Shown piece by piece: positions 8,916 through 18,298 of a stretch of DNA of 64,000 bases. Every line of letters starts with the position of its first letter. Within the stretch, counting starts at the first letter, position 1. The stretch comes from Betaproteobacteria bacterium Ga0077527. Lineage in GTDB: Bacteria > Pseudomonadota > Gammaproteobacteria > Burkholderiales > SG8-41. The stretch is taken from NCBI GenBank assembly GCA_001464815.1, contig LNDW01000015.1, positions 310,001-374,000 of the forward strand, written 5' to 3'. Under the pieces are notes generated by a model. The model was given only the letters and a program-made list of their open reading frames with translations. It searched no databases and was not told where the DNA came from. Position numbers and translations under genes: made by a program.

Positions 8916-8938
8916 GCTTGCTCCATATCCCGTGGCGG

Positions 8939-9931
8939 TCATTCGCTGCGGATGTTGTTGTCGCGAATGACCTTGCCCCAGCGCGCGAGCTCGGTCTTGA
9001 CGTAAGCACCGAATTCCTCGGGCGTGCTGCCCACCGGATCGGAGCCCATGCCCACCAGCCGCTCACGCACATCGGGCGAGTTCAGCGCCTTCACCACCTC
9101 GGCATGAACCTTGGTGATGATCGCACGCGGCGTTTTTGCCGGGGCAAACATGCCGTTCCAGGACATCGCCTCGTAACCGGTCACGCCGGACTCGGCCAGC
9201 GTCGGCAGATTGGGCACCGCGGGCGCACGCTTCGGGCTGGTCACCGCGATCGCCTTCAACCTTCCGCCATTGACGTGGGGCAGCACCGCAAGAATGTTGT
9301 TGAAGCCGATCTGCGACTCACCGCCAACCAGCGCCTGAACCGCCGGACCCGAGCCCTTGTACGGCACATGGGTCATGCGCACCTTGGCAATCGACTGGAA
9401 TAATTCAACCGCAAGGTGGCCGGAACCGCCGGCACCCGATGAGGCATAGGTGAGCTTGTTCGGCTGCGTCTGGGCCAGCGCGACCAGCTCCTTCACCGAA
9501 TTGACCGGCACCGAGGGATGCGCCACCACCAGCATGGCCTGACCGCTGGTCTGGGTGATGGCGATGAAATCGCGCACCGGGTCGTACGGAACCTTGTTCA
9601 TGTTCGGGCTGATCGCAATCGAACCGCTGGTACCCATCATCAGAGTGTGGCCGTCCGGCACTGCACGCATCGCCAGCTCGGTGCCGATGGCCCCGGCGGC
9701 TCCGGGCCGGTTGTCGATCACCACCTGCCTGCCCCAGGCCTCGGACATTTTCACCGCAACCAGTCGCGCCACCACACCGGAACCGCCGCCGGGCGCGTAG
9801 GGATCAATCAAGCGGATCGGGCGCTGCGGAAAATTCTGCGCCTCGTTCTGTGCCGCCTGCAACGGCAGTGTCATGAACAGCATGGCAAGCAGCAAGCCGG
9901 CCACCTGGGTGCTTTTGTGTTTTATCAGCAT
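8939..9931 (-). CDS. Bug/TctC periplasmic substrate-binding receptor
   Basis: 330 residues with a signal peptide (VAGLLLAMLFMTLPLQA) cut near AQNEAQ. The mature start FPQRPIRLIDPYAPGGGSG, the VIDNRPGAAGAIGTE loop and THVPYKGSGPAVQ are the family marks. A GGAGGAG site lies about 11 bases before the ATG at 9931. It is first in a run with the FMN dehydrogenase and M32 peptidase, which suggests that its ligand may be a 2-hydroxy acid; this is inferred from position only. It is divergent from the amidase gene. Confidence 0.9.
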   Translation of the reverse strand: MLIKHKSTQVAGLLLAMLFMTLPLQAAQNEAQNFPQRPIRLIDPYAPGGGSGVVARLVAVKMSEAWGRQVVIDNRPGAAGAIGTELAMRAVPDGHTLMMGTSGSIAISPNMNKVPYDPVRDFIAITQTSGQAMLVVAHPSVPVNSVKELVALAQTQPNKLTYASSGAGGSGHLAVELFQSIAKVRMTHVPYKGSGPAVQALVGGESQIGFNNILAVLPHVNGGRLKAIAVTSPKRAPAVPNLPTLAESGVTGYEAMSWNGMFAPAKTPRAIITKVHAEVVKALNSPDVRERLVGMGSDPVGSTPEEFGAYVKTELARWGKVIRDNNIRSE

Positions 9932-10021
9932 GATGCTGGCTCCTCCCCGAGTTTGTACGGCACCATACCGCAATCGCCGCAGCCTGACTGCGGCCAGTCC
10001 ACAAAGAAGACCCTTTTCAAC

Positions 10022-11302
10022 ATGAATGAACTGATCAGACTTGGCGCCGCCGAAGCCGCCCGCCGAATCGCCGCAGGCACCCTGAGCGCCGAGGCCCTGG
10101 TTGCCGCCTGCCTCGAACGTATCCGCGAACGTGACGGCGCGGTGCAGGCCTGGGTGCATTGTGACTTTGATGCCGCGCTGGCCGCGGCGCGCCGGGTGGA
10201 CCGAGACAAGCCGCGCGGGCCGCTTGCCGGCATTCCCGTCGGATTCAAGGACGTGATTGACACCGCAGGCATGCCCACCGGTTACAACTCGCCGATCTAC
10301 AGCGGCCATGTGCCGGTGATTGACGCTGCCTGCGTGGCACTGGTGCGCGAAGCCGGCGGCATCGTCCTCGGCAAGACGGTGACCACCGAATTCGCCTCGC
10401 GCACGCCGGGCCCGACGCGCAACCCGCTGAACCTCGAACACACCCCCGGCGGTTCTTCCAGCGGTTCGGCCGCGGCAGTTGCCGATTTCATGGTGCCACT
10501 CGCGTTCGGCACCCAGACCGGCGGCTCGACCATACGGCCTGCGGCCTACTGCGGGATCACCGGCTACAAGCCGAGCTACGGCAGCATCAACCGCGCCGGC
10601 CTGAAACAGCTTGCCGAATCACTGGACACCATCGGCGTGATGGCGCGCAATGTCGAGGACTGTGCGCTGCTGGTGCATGCCGTGTCGGCGCGTACGATGC
10701 CGGATTTCGGGACTGCGCTGCCGCGGGCGCCGCGTATCGGACTGCTGCGCACCTCGCGCTGGCAGGACGCCTCGCCGGCAGCACAGGCGGCACTGGAAAA
10801 TGCCGCCACAATTCTTGCCGCCAGGGGCGCCCATGTGCGCGATGCGGAACTGCCACCCGAATTCGACTGCCTGCACGAAGACCAGGTGCTGATCATGAAT
10901 TTCGAGGCGGCGCGGGCCCTCGCCCATGAACGCCTCACCACCCCGCAACTGCTGAGTGAACACCTGCGCGGAAAACTCGCCGAATACGCGGTGAAGCCGC
11001 GCGGCCTTTACGACGAGGCACAGCAACGTGCCCGCGCCGCGCGCCAGCGCTACACCGACCAGTTCTCCGATATCGACGTATTCCTCACGCCCAGCGCACC
11101 AGGCGAGGCACCCGCCGGCATCAGCGGCACTGGTAATTCGCTGTTCAACCGTTCATGGACGCTGCTCGGCGCACCCTGTGTCACGGTGCCTGCCGGCACC
11201 GGGCCGCAGGGACTGCCGCTGGCGGTGCAAATCGTTGGCGCCTTCGACGATGACGAGCGCGTCCTGCGTTGCGCGGAATGGGCGCGCCAGGCGCTGGGCT
11301 GA
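10022..11302 (+). CDS. Amidase (amidase-signature family)
   Basis: 426 residues. The Ser-cisSer-Lys machinery is complete: Lys in GFKDVIDTAG near residue 80, the glycine/serine-rich GGSSSGSAAAVAD near 155, and the nucleophilic Ser in TQTGGSTIRPAAYCGITGYK near 178. Such enzymes hydrolyse amides to acid and ammonia; size and lack of extra domains fit a stand-alone amidase rather than GatA. Divergent from the Bug gene at 8939-9931 with a 90-base shared gap, so uptake and hydrolysis may be co-regulated. The ATG at 10022 begins the conserved LIRLGAAEAARRIAAG helix. Confidence 0.9.
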   Translation: MNELIRLGAAEAARRIAAGTLSAEALVAACLERIRERDGAVQAWVHCDFDAALAAARRVDRDKPRGPLAGIPVGFKDVIDTAGMPTGYNSPIYSGHVPVIDAACVALVREAGGIVLGKTVTTEFASRTPGPTRNPLNLEHTPGGSSSGSAAAVADFMVPLAFGTQTGGSTIRPAAYCGITGYKPSYGSINRAGLKQLAESLDTIGVMARNVEDCALLVHAVSARTMPDFGTALPRAPRIGLLRTSRWQDASPAAQAALENAATILAARGAHVRDAELPPEFDCLHEDQVLIMNFEAARALAHERLTTPQLLSEHLRGKLAEYAVKPRGLYDEAQQRARAARQRYTDQFSDIDVFLTPSAPGEAPAGISGTGNSLFNRSWTLLGAPCVTVPAGTGPQGLPLAVQIVGAFDDDERVLRCAEWARQALG

Positions 11303-11303
11303 T

Positions 11304-11729
11304 TCAGCCTCCTCTTTTATCGAGCAGCGCCCTGATCTTCGGCTCGGGTTTCCAGTAGTTCGGGCCCTTCAGGAATTTGCCGTTGGCATCGTAGACCGGC
11401 TTGCCGTCGGCGCCGAGCTTGCTTTCGTTGCTGTCCATGATGATGCCGAGCACTTCTTCCAGCGGCAGGCCGTATTTCAGCGCTTCAGAGCGGCAATAGA
11501 CGATGACGTCGCCGAGCAGGTCGGCTATCGCGGTCAGCACTTCCGCCGGCGCCGCACCCTTGCGCGCGAGGTCAACGATGTCGTCGATCTCGTGCACCTC
11601 GTCAATCAGCGTCGCCTTGAATTTCACCAGACGTTCTGCAGCATCTGCAGGCAGGGTCGGCTGCTGCGCGGCGGGCAGCTTGTACATCGCGTTCATCGCC
11701 GCGATGCGGCGGGCAAAGTCGGGGCTCAT
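11304..11729 (-). CDS. MazG/phosphoribosyl-ATP pyrophosphohydrolase-like protein
   Basis: 141 residues, mostly helical. The LIDEVHEIDDIVD and IADLLGDVIVYCRSE segments give the paired acidic ExxE..ExxD metal sites of all-alpha NTP pyrophosphatases. The C-terminal KPVYDANGKFLKGPNYWKPEP tail is seen in a subgroup annotated as phosphoribosyl-ATP pyrophosphatase-like. It probably hydrolyses a nucleotide to a monophosphate and pyrophosphate; the substrate is not evident and it is not near his genes. I use the ATG at 11729 with AAGGA nine bases upstream. It converges on the amidase with one base between stops. Confidence 0.75.
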   Translation of the reverse strand: MSPDFARRIAAMNAMYKLPAAQQPTLPADAAERLVKFKATLIDEVHEIDDIVDLARKGAAPAEVLTAIADLLGDVIVYCRSEALKYGLPLEEVLGIIMDSNESKLGADGKPVYDANGKFLKGPNYWKPEPKIRALLDKRGG

Positions 11730-11828
11730 GGTGACTGATCCTTCTGCAACATTGAGGGTGTAACGCATTGTACGGTGTTAACGCACGGCGGCCTGCGGAT
11801 GGCGGGGCCCTCCAATACGCTGGCGAAT

Positions 11829-11842
11829 TTGATCTGGATCAA
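11829..11842. promoter_or_regulatory. FNR/ANR-type binding site
   Basis: TTGATCTGGATCAA is an exact match to the FNR/ANR consensus TTGAT-N4-ATCAA. It sits 152 bases before the universal stress protein start and 100 bases from the start of the divergent MazG-like gene. In many proteobacteria two-domain universal stress proteins are induced by low oxygen through this site. No convincing -10 box could be placed, so the target promoter is an inference. Confidence 0.75.
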
Positions 11843-11993
11843 GGTCCCTTGAACCAGCCGTCACTGCAGGGAACTTTGTTCCTGCACCCGTCGTCCATTG
11901 GCGGCATGCGCGCAGCCCCGATACGGATTCCGGATCGTGGTGTCCGTGCATGGGGACATCCGAACAGATACCCACAATACCCAGGAGGAATGC

Positions 11994-12857
11994 ATGAAAA
12001 TCTTGTTGCCGGTTGATGGCAGTCGTTGCGCGCTGAATGCGGTGCGCATGGTCGCGGAGCGCCTATGGCCCCAGGCCGCGGGACTCGAACTGGTGCTGCT
12101 GCATGTGCACTACCGGATCCCGAGCCGGGCCGCCGCTGCCGCCGGGCGCGAACTGGTCAACGACTTCTACCGCAAGGGTGCGGAAGAGGCCCTGGCCAAG
12201 GCTCGCAGCCTGCTGGACCACCATGCCATTCCGTACAAGGTAAAGACCATGCTGGGGGCGCCCGGTGAAGTCATCGCGCAGGCCGCGGAAAACAGCGGCA
12301 GTGACCTGATCGTCATCGGCTCCCACGGCCTGGGTTCGGCCGGGAGCCTGCTCCTCGGTTCGGTGACCCAGACCGTGATCGGTGAATGCAATACGCCGTT
12401 GCTGGTGGTGCGTGAGGGCCACCTTCCGCCGCCAAGCGGAGAGGTGCTGGCTGCCATCGATGGCAGCGCCCACACCAAGCGGGCTGTGTCCTTCCTGCTG
12501 CGTCATCGCAAATGGCTGGCACCCCGCAATCGCATCACCTTCATGCATGTCAGTCCTGAACTGCGCCGGCTGACCTCCAGCGCCAGCAACAAGGTGCTGG
12601 CCGCTGAACGCCAGGCCGAGTTTGAACGCGCTTTGCGGGATGTGAGCACGTTGGCCGACAAAGCCGGGGTCCGCTACCGGCCCCTGCGTGTCACTGGCGA
12701 TCCGGGCGAACGCATCGCCAACCACGCCCGCGGCCAGCACAGCAGCCTGCTGGTGATGGGCTCGCACGGGCGCAGCGGAGTGGGCAAGCTGATGCTCGGC
12801 TCTGTCGCCCAGAAAACAATCGCCGGCTGCAACACGCCCGCACTGATCGTGCGCTGA
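11994..12857 (+). CDS. Tandem-domain universal stress protein
   Basis: 287 residues forming two UspA domains, about 1-140 and 147-287. Each opens with a strand ending in an acidic ATP-contact (ILLPVDGS; VLAAIDGSAHT) and each closes with the nucleotide-binding G-x2-G-x9-G-S/T pattern (GSHGLGSAGSLLLGSVTQ; GSHGRSGVGKLMLGSVAQ). Such proteins bind ATP and support survival under stress or anaerobiosis. AGGAGGA before the ATG at 11994 is a strong ribosome site and excludes the longer upstream frame. The FNR box at 11829 suggests oxygen control. Confidence 0.92.
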   Translation: MKILLPVDGSRCALNAVRMVAERLWPQAAGLELVLLHVHYRIPSRAAAAAGRELVNDFYRKGAEEALAKARSLLDHHAIPYKVKTMLGAPGEVIAQAAENSGSDLIVIGSHGLGSAGSLLLGSVTQTVIGECNTPLLVVREGHLPPPSGEVLAAIDGSAHTKRAVSFLLRHRKWLAPRNRITFMHVSPELRRLTSSASNKVLAAERQAEFERALRDVSTLADKAGVRYRPLRVTGDPGERIANHARGQHSSLLVMGSHGRSGVGKLMLGSVAQKTIAGCNTPALIVR

Positions 12858-12899
12858 ACGGCGGTGCCGGGTCGCGGGCGGCAGAAGCCGCTCGTGGCG

Positions 12900-13400
12900 T
12901 CAGCGGTGCGCGGCGGCAGTGCGGCGGTAGGTTTCCTGCACCACCCAGGCGTCGAAACTGGCGCGATGGCGTGGTTCGGCGATTTCAGCGAGCAGGCGGT
13001 CCTTGGTGGCGTGCCAGTGTTCCATCTGGCCTTCGCTGAGAATCAGCTCGAGCGGGCTGACGCGGAACTTCATGTCGAGACCCGCCCGGTGAAACAGCGT
13101 GACGAGCCAGGCGCGGTCGACCACCCAGCCGTCGGTGTAGAGGGTCCTGCCCTCAAGCAGCTCGTTAAGCCGTTGCGCGACCTCGCGCACCGGCTTGCCG
13201 TGGGTGTACAGCAGCTCACGGCCGATGTGGTGCACTTTCTCGGCCTCGCTGTCCCAGTGTTGCCAGTCCGGCGCCGGTGAAATCAGCGTGCAGAATTTGC
13301 TGTTGTCGTCGAGCACGACACCGACCTCGATCGGGTAGCTCGCGCCACCGAAGCCCGAGGCTTCAATGTCGATGATGATCGGATTGGCGGGGCGCGGCAT
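12900..13400 (-). CDS. DEDDh-type 3'-5' exonuclease-like protein
   Basis: 166 residues. IIIDIEASGFG near residue 8 gives the first Asp and Glu, LYTDGWVVDRAWL near 87 the second Asp, and HRASFDAW near 147 the His and last Asp, so the DEDDh catalytic set seems complete. The fold is that of the epsilon/oligoribonuclease superfamily, but the protein is short and diverged, and whether it cuts DNA or RNA cannot be told. It lies 18 bases downstream of the DUF3500 gene on the same strand. Confidence 0.7.
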   Translation of the reverse strand: MPRPANPIIIDIEASGFGGASYPIEVGVVLDDNSKFCTLISPAPDWQHWDSEAEKVHHIGRELLYTHGKPVREVAQRLNELLEGRTLYTDGWVVDRAWLVTLFHRAGLDMKFRVSPLELILSEGQMEHWHATKDRLLAEIAEPRHRASFDAWVVQETYRRTAAAHR

Positions 13401-13418
13401 GGGTCAGTTATCCGGGCC

Positions 13419-14603
13419 TCAGTGACGATGCCGCTGGTGATGCTGGCGCAGCAGGTCCTTGCCGTAATCGTTGCCGTTGGGCGTACGCACCACGGTGTGA
13501 ATATGGTTGCGCGTCGCACTGCCGGAGCGGCCGATCGCCACCGGCCGCTGATGGTCGAACTCGATCAGGATTACCGGGCTGTGGATGCGGTAATAGAAAA
13601 CGCCCCCGGGCTCGGTGCTGCCGATCCAGCCGAACCAGGTGTTGTCGAGGTGCTTCTGCACTTCGGACATTTTCACTTTGGCGTGGCCTTCCTTCATGTT
13701 GCCGACATATTCGGCAATCAGGCCAAGCAGTTGAGCCTTGCGTGCGGCGTCGAGCTTAGATGCGCGCAGCCCGGCGAAATCGAGCACCAGATTGTCCCTG
13801 TAGGCGGCGGACAGCACGTCATCACCACCCTTGTCCTTGCGCAGGCGGGCCTCGGCCTGCTGCGCGGCATCCAGCGCAAGCATCAATGCGAGGCCCTTAT
13901 CCTGCTCGTCCTGAAACACCACCGTGCCCCTGAAGCGCCCCTCGTCGGCGCGCACCGGCTCCGAGCCCATGAACACCGGCGTCATCACCACCTGGTCACC
14001 AAGCACAAAGTAATTGATGGTCAGGTGGTGGCCTTCGAGCTGCCAGCCCCAGGGCGCGGTGGCCGAGGGCTCGCCCATCAGCGTGATCCAGTAGAACCAC
14101 TCGCTGTATTCCTCCGGTCGGCCGGAAAGCTCGGCCAGCGTGCCGTTGAGGTTCATGATGTGACGGCTCAGGCGCAGGCCCTTGGCACTGAGGCTTTCGC
14201 GCATCAGCTCGAAGGCGCGCTGGCGCTGCTGCGGGCTCATTTCGAAAAAGCCGATACCCTGCCGCGTCGGGAAATGGCGGTTGTCCCAGCGCCGCCATTC
14301 GTCGTCGGTGACGGCAAACAGGGTCTTTTTGCGCTGGTCGTCGTCGAGGCTGCGCACAAAGGCTGCCGCCGCGCGCTGCACCGGCGCGGTGGACACGCCG
14401 GTCTGCGCGAGTTCGAACAGGGCGGGCACCACCTTGCCATCGGTGGTGACGCCGCGGAACGGCTCGGCCCAAAGCGCAGCACTCACATCGCGCAGCAGCA
14501 GCGGCGCGCGGAAGATGTCGGTGGTGGCGGCAGCAGCAGTCACGCCCAGCGCGGCCACCAGCAGGCTTTTCAGCAGCAGCCTCTTGGACAGCATGGATTT
14601 CAA
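13419..14603 (-). CDS. DUF3500 exported protein
   Basis: 394 residues with a signal peptide ([17 protein letters not shown]). The body matches DUF3500: [20 protein letters not shown], a NLNGT block, [16 protein letters not shown] near residue 187 and the end [13 protein letters not shown] with [15 protein letters not shown]. The repeated His residues suggest metal binding, but the family has no assigned reaction. The start is probably TTG at 14603, which has GGAG seven bases before it; the in-frame ATG at 14594 is too far from that site. The C-terminal tail is His-rich. Confidence 0.82.
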   Translation of the reverse strand: MKSMLSKRLLLKSLLVAALGVTAAAATTDIFRAPLLLRDVSAALWAEPFRGVTTDGKVVPALFELAQTGVSTAPVQRAAAAFVRSLDDDQRKKTLFAVTDDEWRRWDNRHFPTRQGIGFFEMSPQQRQRAFELMRESLSAKGLRLSRHIMNLNGTLAELSGRPEEYSEWFYWITLMGEPSATAPWGWQLEGHHLTINYFVLGDQVVMTPVFMGSEPVRADEGRFRGTVVFQDEQDKGLALMLALDAAQQAEARLRKDKGGDDVLSAAYRDNLVLDFAGLRASKLDAARKAQLLGLIAEYVGNMKEGHAKVKMSEVQKHLDNTWFGWIGSTEPGGVFYYRIHSPVILIEFDHQRPVAIGRSGSATRNHIHTVVRTPNGNDYGKDLLRQHHQRHRH

Positions 14604-14675
14604 TCAGGCACTCCCATTCAGGCAAGCGGCGAGTGTTGAAGAATGCCAGCGGCGCGTCAAGCCGGGCGACCGCGA

Positions 14676-15653
14676 TTATTCAGCCTTGATGCCGGCTTCG
14701 CGCACGATCCGGCCGAGGCGCTGGATCTCCGATTTCATGAAATCGCCGAACTGCTGGGGCGAACTGCCCGCGGCCTCGACACCGGCCAGGGCCAGGCGGT
14801 CCCGCGTGTCCTGGGCTTTCAGCGCCGCATTGACACGCGCATTGAGCAGCGTGACCAGTGGTGCGGCAGTGCCGCTGCGGACCAGCATGCCGTACCAGGT
14901 ATTCACCTGCAGGCCCGGCATACCAGCCTCGACCGCGGTTGGCACCTCGGGCAGCGCCGCGATGCGCCGATCGCGCAGCACCGCGAGCACGCGCACCTTG
15001 CCCGAGGGCAGCAGCGGCAGCGCGGCCGGGGGACTGATCGCGACCATCTGGATTTCACCGGCCACCAGCGAAGCCAGCGCCTGTCCGGTGCCCTTGTAGG
15101 CGACATGCACGATATCGATACGCGCCAGAGATTTCATCAACTCCATCGCCAGATGGTTCGACGAACCGACGCCACCGGAACCGTAGTTCAGAAATCCGGG
15201 CCGCGAACGCGCGAGTTCGAGCAGTTCCTTCAGCGATTTGGCCGGTACCGCCGGGTTGACGATCAGCAGCGTCGGGATTGTTGCCACCATGCTGACCGGC
15301 GCGAGATCAAGCTGCGGGTCGTAGTTGAGCCGGCGGTACAGGCTGGGGCTGATCGCACAGGTCGGCGAGCACAGCAGCAGGGTGTAGCCGTCGGCCGCGG
15401 ATTTCGCGGCCAGTTCGATGCCGAGGTTGCCGCCGGCACCAGGACGGTTGTCGACCAGCACGTTCTGCCCCAGCGATTCACCGAGTTTCTGCGCGAGGGT
15501 GCGGCCGATGGTGTCGGTGGCGCCACCGGCGGGAAACGGCAGGATGAAACGCAGCGGGCGCAACGGATAATCAGCTGCGCCCGCCGCAATGGGTGACAGC
15601 GCTGCGGGGCCTGTCAGCAGCGCCACCGCAAAGGCGACAAGCGAAATCCGCAT
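14676..15653 (-). CDS. Bug/TctC periplasmic substrate-binding receptor
   Basis: 325 residues. Signal MRISLVAFAVALLTGPAAL, cut near AAGA; mature part opens YPLRPLRFILPFPAGGATDT, then VDNRPGAGGNLG and HVAYKGTGQALASL. A GGGAGGGG site seven bases before the ATG at 15653 rules out the much longer upstream frame. The gene is divergent from the bicupin gene, with 251 bases between them holding a small palindrome at 15767. The DUF3500 gene follows 72 bases downstream. Confidence 0.9.
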   Translation of the reverse strand: MRISLVAFAVALLTGPAALSPIAAGAADYPLRPLRFILPFPAGGATDTIGRTLAQKLGESLGQNVLVDNRPGAGGNLGIELAAKSAADGYTLLLCSPTCAISPSLYRRLNYDPQLDLAPVSMVATIPTLLIVNPAVPAKSLKELLELARSRPGFLNYGSGGVGSSNHLAMELMKSLARIDIVHVAYKGTGQALASLVAGEIQMVAISPPAALPLLPSGKVRVLAVLRDRRIAALPEVPTAVEAGMPGLQVNTWYGMLVRSGTAAPLVTLLNARVNAALKAQDTRDRLALAGVEAAGSSPQQFGDFMKSEIQRLGRIVREAGIKAE

Positions 15654-15766
15654 CTGGCAACCCCTCCCGCATTGCGGACGCAAGGCCCGCTCGGCATGTT
15701 GACCGCGAATCGCAGCATCCGCGTGACCGCACTGTAGCAGCCACCGGTCGCGCACCGCACGCATCG

Positions 15767-15779
15767 TCCAGAGTCTGGA
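15767..15779. promoter_or_regulatory. Short palindrome in divergent promoter gap
   Basis: TCCAGAGTCTGGA is a perfect palindrome around a central G, placed between the divergent Bug (14676-15653) and bicupin (15905) genes. It has the size of a regulator half-site pair but matches no operator I know, and a 13-base palindrome can arise by chance. Confidence 0.25.
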
Positions 15780-15904
15780 TTTCGGCAACGTGTCCCCGCA
15801 GATTTGCATATCATGTCCGCCGCGAAGATGGCTACTGTCAGCACCGTGGCCAGCCCTGTTTTTTTCCCGCGCTTTTTTCATTCATCCCTGCCGAGACTTC
15901 CACC

Positions 15905-17059
15905 ATGTCCAGCCTCAAACCCATACGCCGGCTGCTTGCCGGCAACGATGCCGCCGGCCGTTCCACCGTGCTGATCGACGGTGCGGCACCCAATGCGCAT
16001 CCGTCTTCGATGTCGGCCGGCCGCGGCCATACCGACCTCTGGGTGTGGAACGATTCACCGATGGCGCTCAGCGGCAGCAGCGATGACAGCCTGCTCAAAT
16101 ACCGTTTTCCCGGTGAGCCGCGTGGCGGCCACCTGCGCGTGGTGCAGAGTGTGGGCCGCCCCTCCGACTACGATCCGGCAAAAGATCCGGAAGTGGTTCC
16201 GCACCATCCGCCGAAGCTGCGCCCCGGCACCACCGGCACCTGGGACCGTGGCGGCAACAGCCTCTACACCTCGTCAATGCACAAGACGCAGACGGTGGAT
16301 TACGGAATGATGCTCAACGGCAACCGTGAGTTGCGCCTCGATGAAGGCACGGTGCTGATGCAGCCCGGCGACATCGTGATCCAGGTCGGCGCCTGGCATG
16401 AGTGGGCCTACCCGACCGATGCGCAGATGGCCTTCGACATGATCGGCGCGGATTTCCCCGGCGGCGTCGGCACCGCCATCGGCAACGATGCGCCGCTCGT
16501 GCCGAAGCCGGCACCGGCGGGCATCAAGCTCAACCGCCGCATCGTCACCATCGACCGGCCCTCCGACGGCAAGAGCGTCATCGTCAGCGACGGCCCCTGC
16601 CCCGATGTGCTGCTCGATCCGGCGCGCCCCGGTTACGCCTCGCAGCGGATGTGGGTCACCGAAGGCTGCCCGGCGAAGATGGTCTACGAAACACTGCACT
16701 TGCCGCGCACGATGGAACCGCAGGACGGCGGCACCGTGTTCCGTGTCGACATCCTGCCGCCGGATGCGGTGTGGCAGGGCAAGGCGACCGTCGATGACGC
16801 ACAGAAATTTTTTGCAGCGATGGGTTCATCCAGGGCTTCAGCAGGGCATGACGGGGCGAAACACCCGTACCTGCAACAGACCGCGACCTTCGATTACTGT
16901 GTGCTGCTCGAAGGTGAACTGACGCTGCTGCTGGATACGCAGGAAGTACCGTTCAAGGCCGGCGAAGTGGCGCTGCTCAAGGGTGTGCGCCATGCCTGGA
17001 GCAACCGCAGCGGCGCACGCGCCGTACTCGCCATCAGCAGTCATCACGGTCGTCGCTGA
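15905..17059 (+). CDS. Two-domain cupin protein (bicupin)
   Basis: 384 residues with two beta-barrel cupin domains, about 110-180 and 300-380. The first holds YGMMLNGNRELRLDEGTVLMQPGDIVIQ and GAWHEWAY, the second YCVLLEGELTLLLDT and GEVALLKGVRHAWSN; the glycine-rich turns and a late His fit metal-binding cupin motifs. Early His residues of the first motif are less clear. Possible roles include a ring- or keto-acid dioxygenase/hydrolase, but gentisate dioxygenase identity is not supported. The Bug gene at 17081 begins 21 bases downstream and is surely in the same transcript. Confidence 0.78.
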   Translation: MSSLKPIRRLLAGNDAAGRSTVLIDGAAPNAHPSSMSAGRGHTDLWVWNDSPMALSGSSDDSLLKYRFPGEPRGGHLRVVQSVGRPSDYDPAKDPEVVPHHPPKLRPGTTGTWDRGGNSLYTSSMHKTQTVDYGMMLNGNRELRLDEGTVLMQPGDIVIQVGAWHEWAYPTDAQMAFDMIGADFPGGVGTAIGNDAPLVPKPAPAGIKLNRRIVTIDRPSDGKSVIVSDGPCPDVLLDPARPGYASQRMWVTEGCPAKMVYETLHLPRTMEPQDGGTVFRVDILPPDAVWQGKATVDDAQKFFAAMGSSRASAGHDGAKHPYLQQTATFDYCVLLEGELTLLLDTQEVPFKAGEVALLKGVRHAWSNRSGARAVLAISSHHGRR

Positions 17060-17080
17060 ATATCCCGGAGGATAAAATAT

Positions 17081-18058
17081 ATGAATAAAATCAATATCTT
17101 ACTGATAATCCTCGGCGCAGCAGCGCTGGCTGCGGCAAGTCCGGCGCTGCAGGCCCAGGCCTTTCCGGCAAAACCGCTGCGGCTGATCCTGCCCTATCCG
17201 CCGGGCGGAGGCAGCGACACGATTGCGCGGCCCTTCGCACGCAAGATGGCGGAGAACACCGGGCAGCAGGTGATCGTGGACAACCGCGGCGGCGCCGGCG
17301 GCAACATCGGCATGGAAGCCGCCGCGCGCGCGGCACCTGACGGCTACACCTTTGTGCTGGGCCTCACCGCGCAACTCGCGGTGAATCCCGGCCTGTATCC
17401 GAAGCTGCCCTACGATCCGGTGAAGGATTTCGAACCGATCATGCTGCTCGCCAACGGCGCCTACCTGCTGGTGGCGCATCCGTCGCTGCCGGCGAAAACA
17501 ATGAAGGACGTGATCGCGATCGCGAAAAAGCGGCCGGGTGAAATCCTCTATGCCTCCTCCGGCAACGGCTCCGGCGCGCACCTCGCCACCGAACTGCTCA
17601 ACACCATGACCGGCATCCGCCTCGTGCACGTGCCCTACAAGGGCGGCGGCCCGGCGCTGGTGGATACCATCTCCGGCCAGACCCAGCTGCTGTTCGCGAC
17701 GCCGATCGCCTCCACCGGCCATATCCAGGCGGGACGCCTGCGCGCGATCGCGGTGAGCACCACCAGGCGCGTGAGCAGCATGCCGCAGGTGCCGACGGCT
17801 TCCGAATCCGGCGTGCCGGGTTTCGATGCCGGGGTCTGGTACGCGATGCTGGCCCCGCGCGGAACGCCGCGCGACATCGTCAACCGGCTTAACGAGGAGT
17901 TCCGCAAGGTCCTGGCCGATCCCGGCATCCGCGAATTCCTGACCAAATCCGGCGTTGATCCCGAAGGCGGCACGCCCGAGGAACTGGCCAGATACCTGCG
18001 CAGCGAAATCACCAAATGGGCGCGGGTGATCAAGGAAGCGAATGTAAAGGTCGATTGA
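17081..18058 (+). CDS. Bug/TctC periplasmic substrate-binding receptor
   Basis: 325 residues. Signal MNKINILLIILGAAALAAAS, cut near LQAQA; then FPAKPLRLILPYPPGGGSDT, VDNRGGAGGNIGMEAAARAA and HVPYKGGGPALVDT. GGAGGAT precedes the ATG. It is translationally close to the bicupin, so its ligand may be the bicupin substrate. The pseudogene at 19786 shares long identical stretches with this protein and looks like a decayed duplicate of it. Confidence 0.92.
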   Translation: MNKINILLIILGAAALAAASPALQAQAFPAKPLRLILPYPPGGGSDTIARPFARKMAENTGQQVIVDNRGGAGGNIGMEAAARAAPDGYTFVLGLTAQLAVNPGLYPKLPYDPVKDFEPIMLLANGAYLLVAHPSLPAKTMKDVIAIAKKRPGEILYASSGNGSGAHLATELLNTMTGIRLVHVPYKGGGPALVDTISGQTQLLFATPIASTGHIQAGRLRAIAVSTTRRVSSMPQVPTASESGVPGFDAGVWYAMLAPRGTPRDIVNRLNEEFRKVLADPGIREFLTKSGVDPEGGTPEELARYLRSEITKWARVIKEANVKVD

Positions 18059-18298
18059 CGCATCACGATCTGACTGCGGCCGCACCCGTTTCCAGGCAAG
18101 CCGCACGAGGAGTTGAGGTGTATTGCCGTCAGCGGAACGCGCCGCGTCGACGGCAGCAATCATGGGGTGGTCACAAATCATGTAAAGCCCAATAATGCAG
18201 CCGCTGACAATGTGCCGGCCGCTTTCAGGCTCGGGGCATTACGGGCAGGCGCATTCAGTACCAGGAAAATCAGGGCATCAACAAAATGGAGTCACTCC

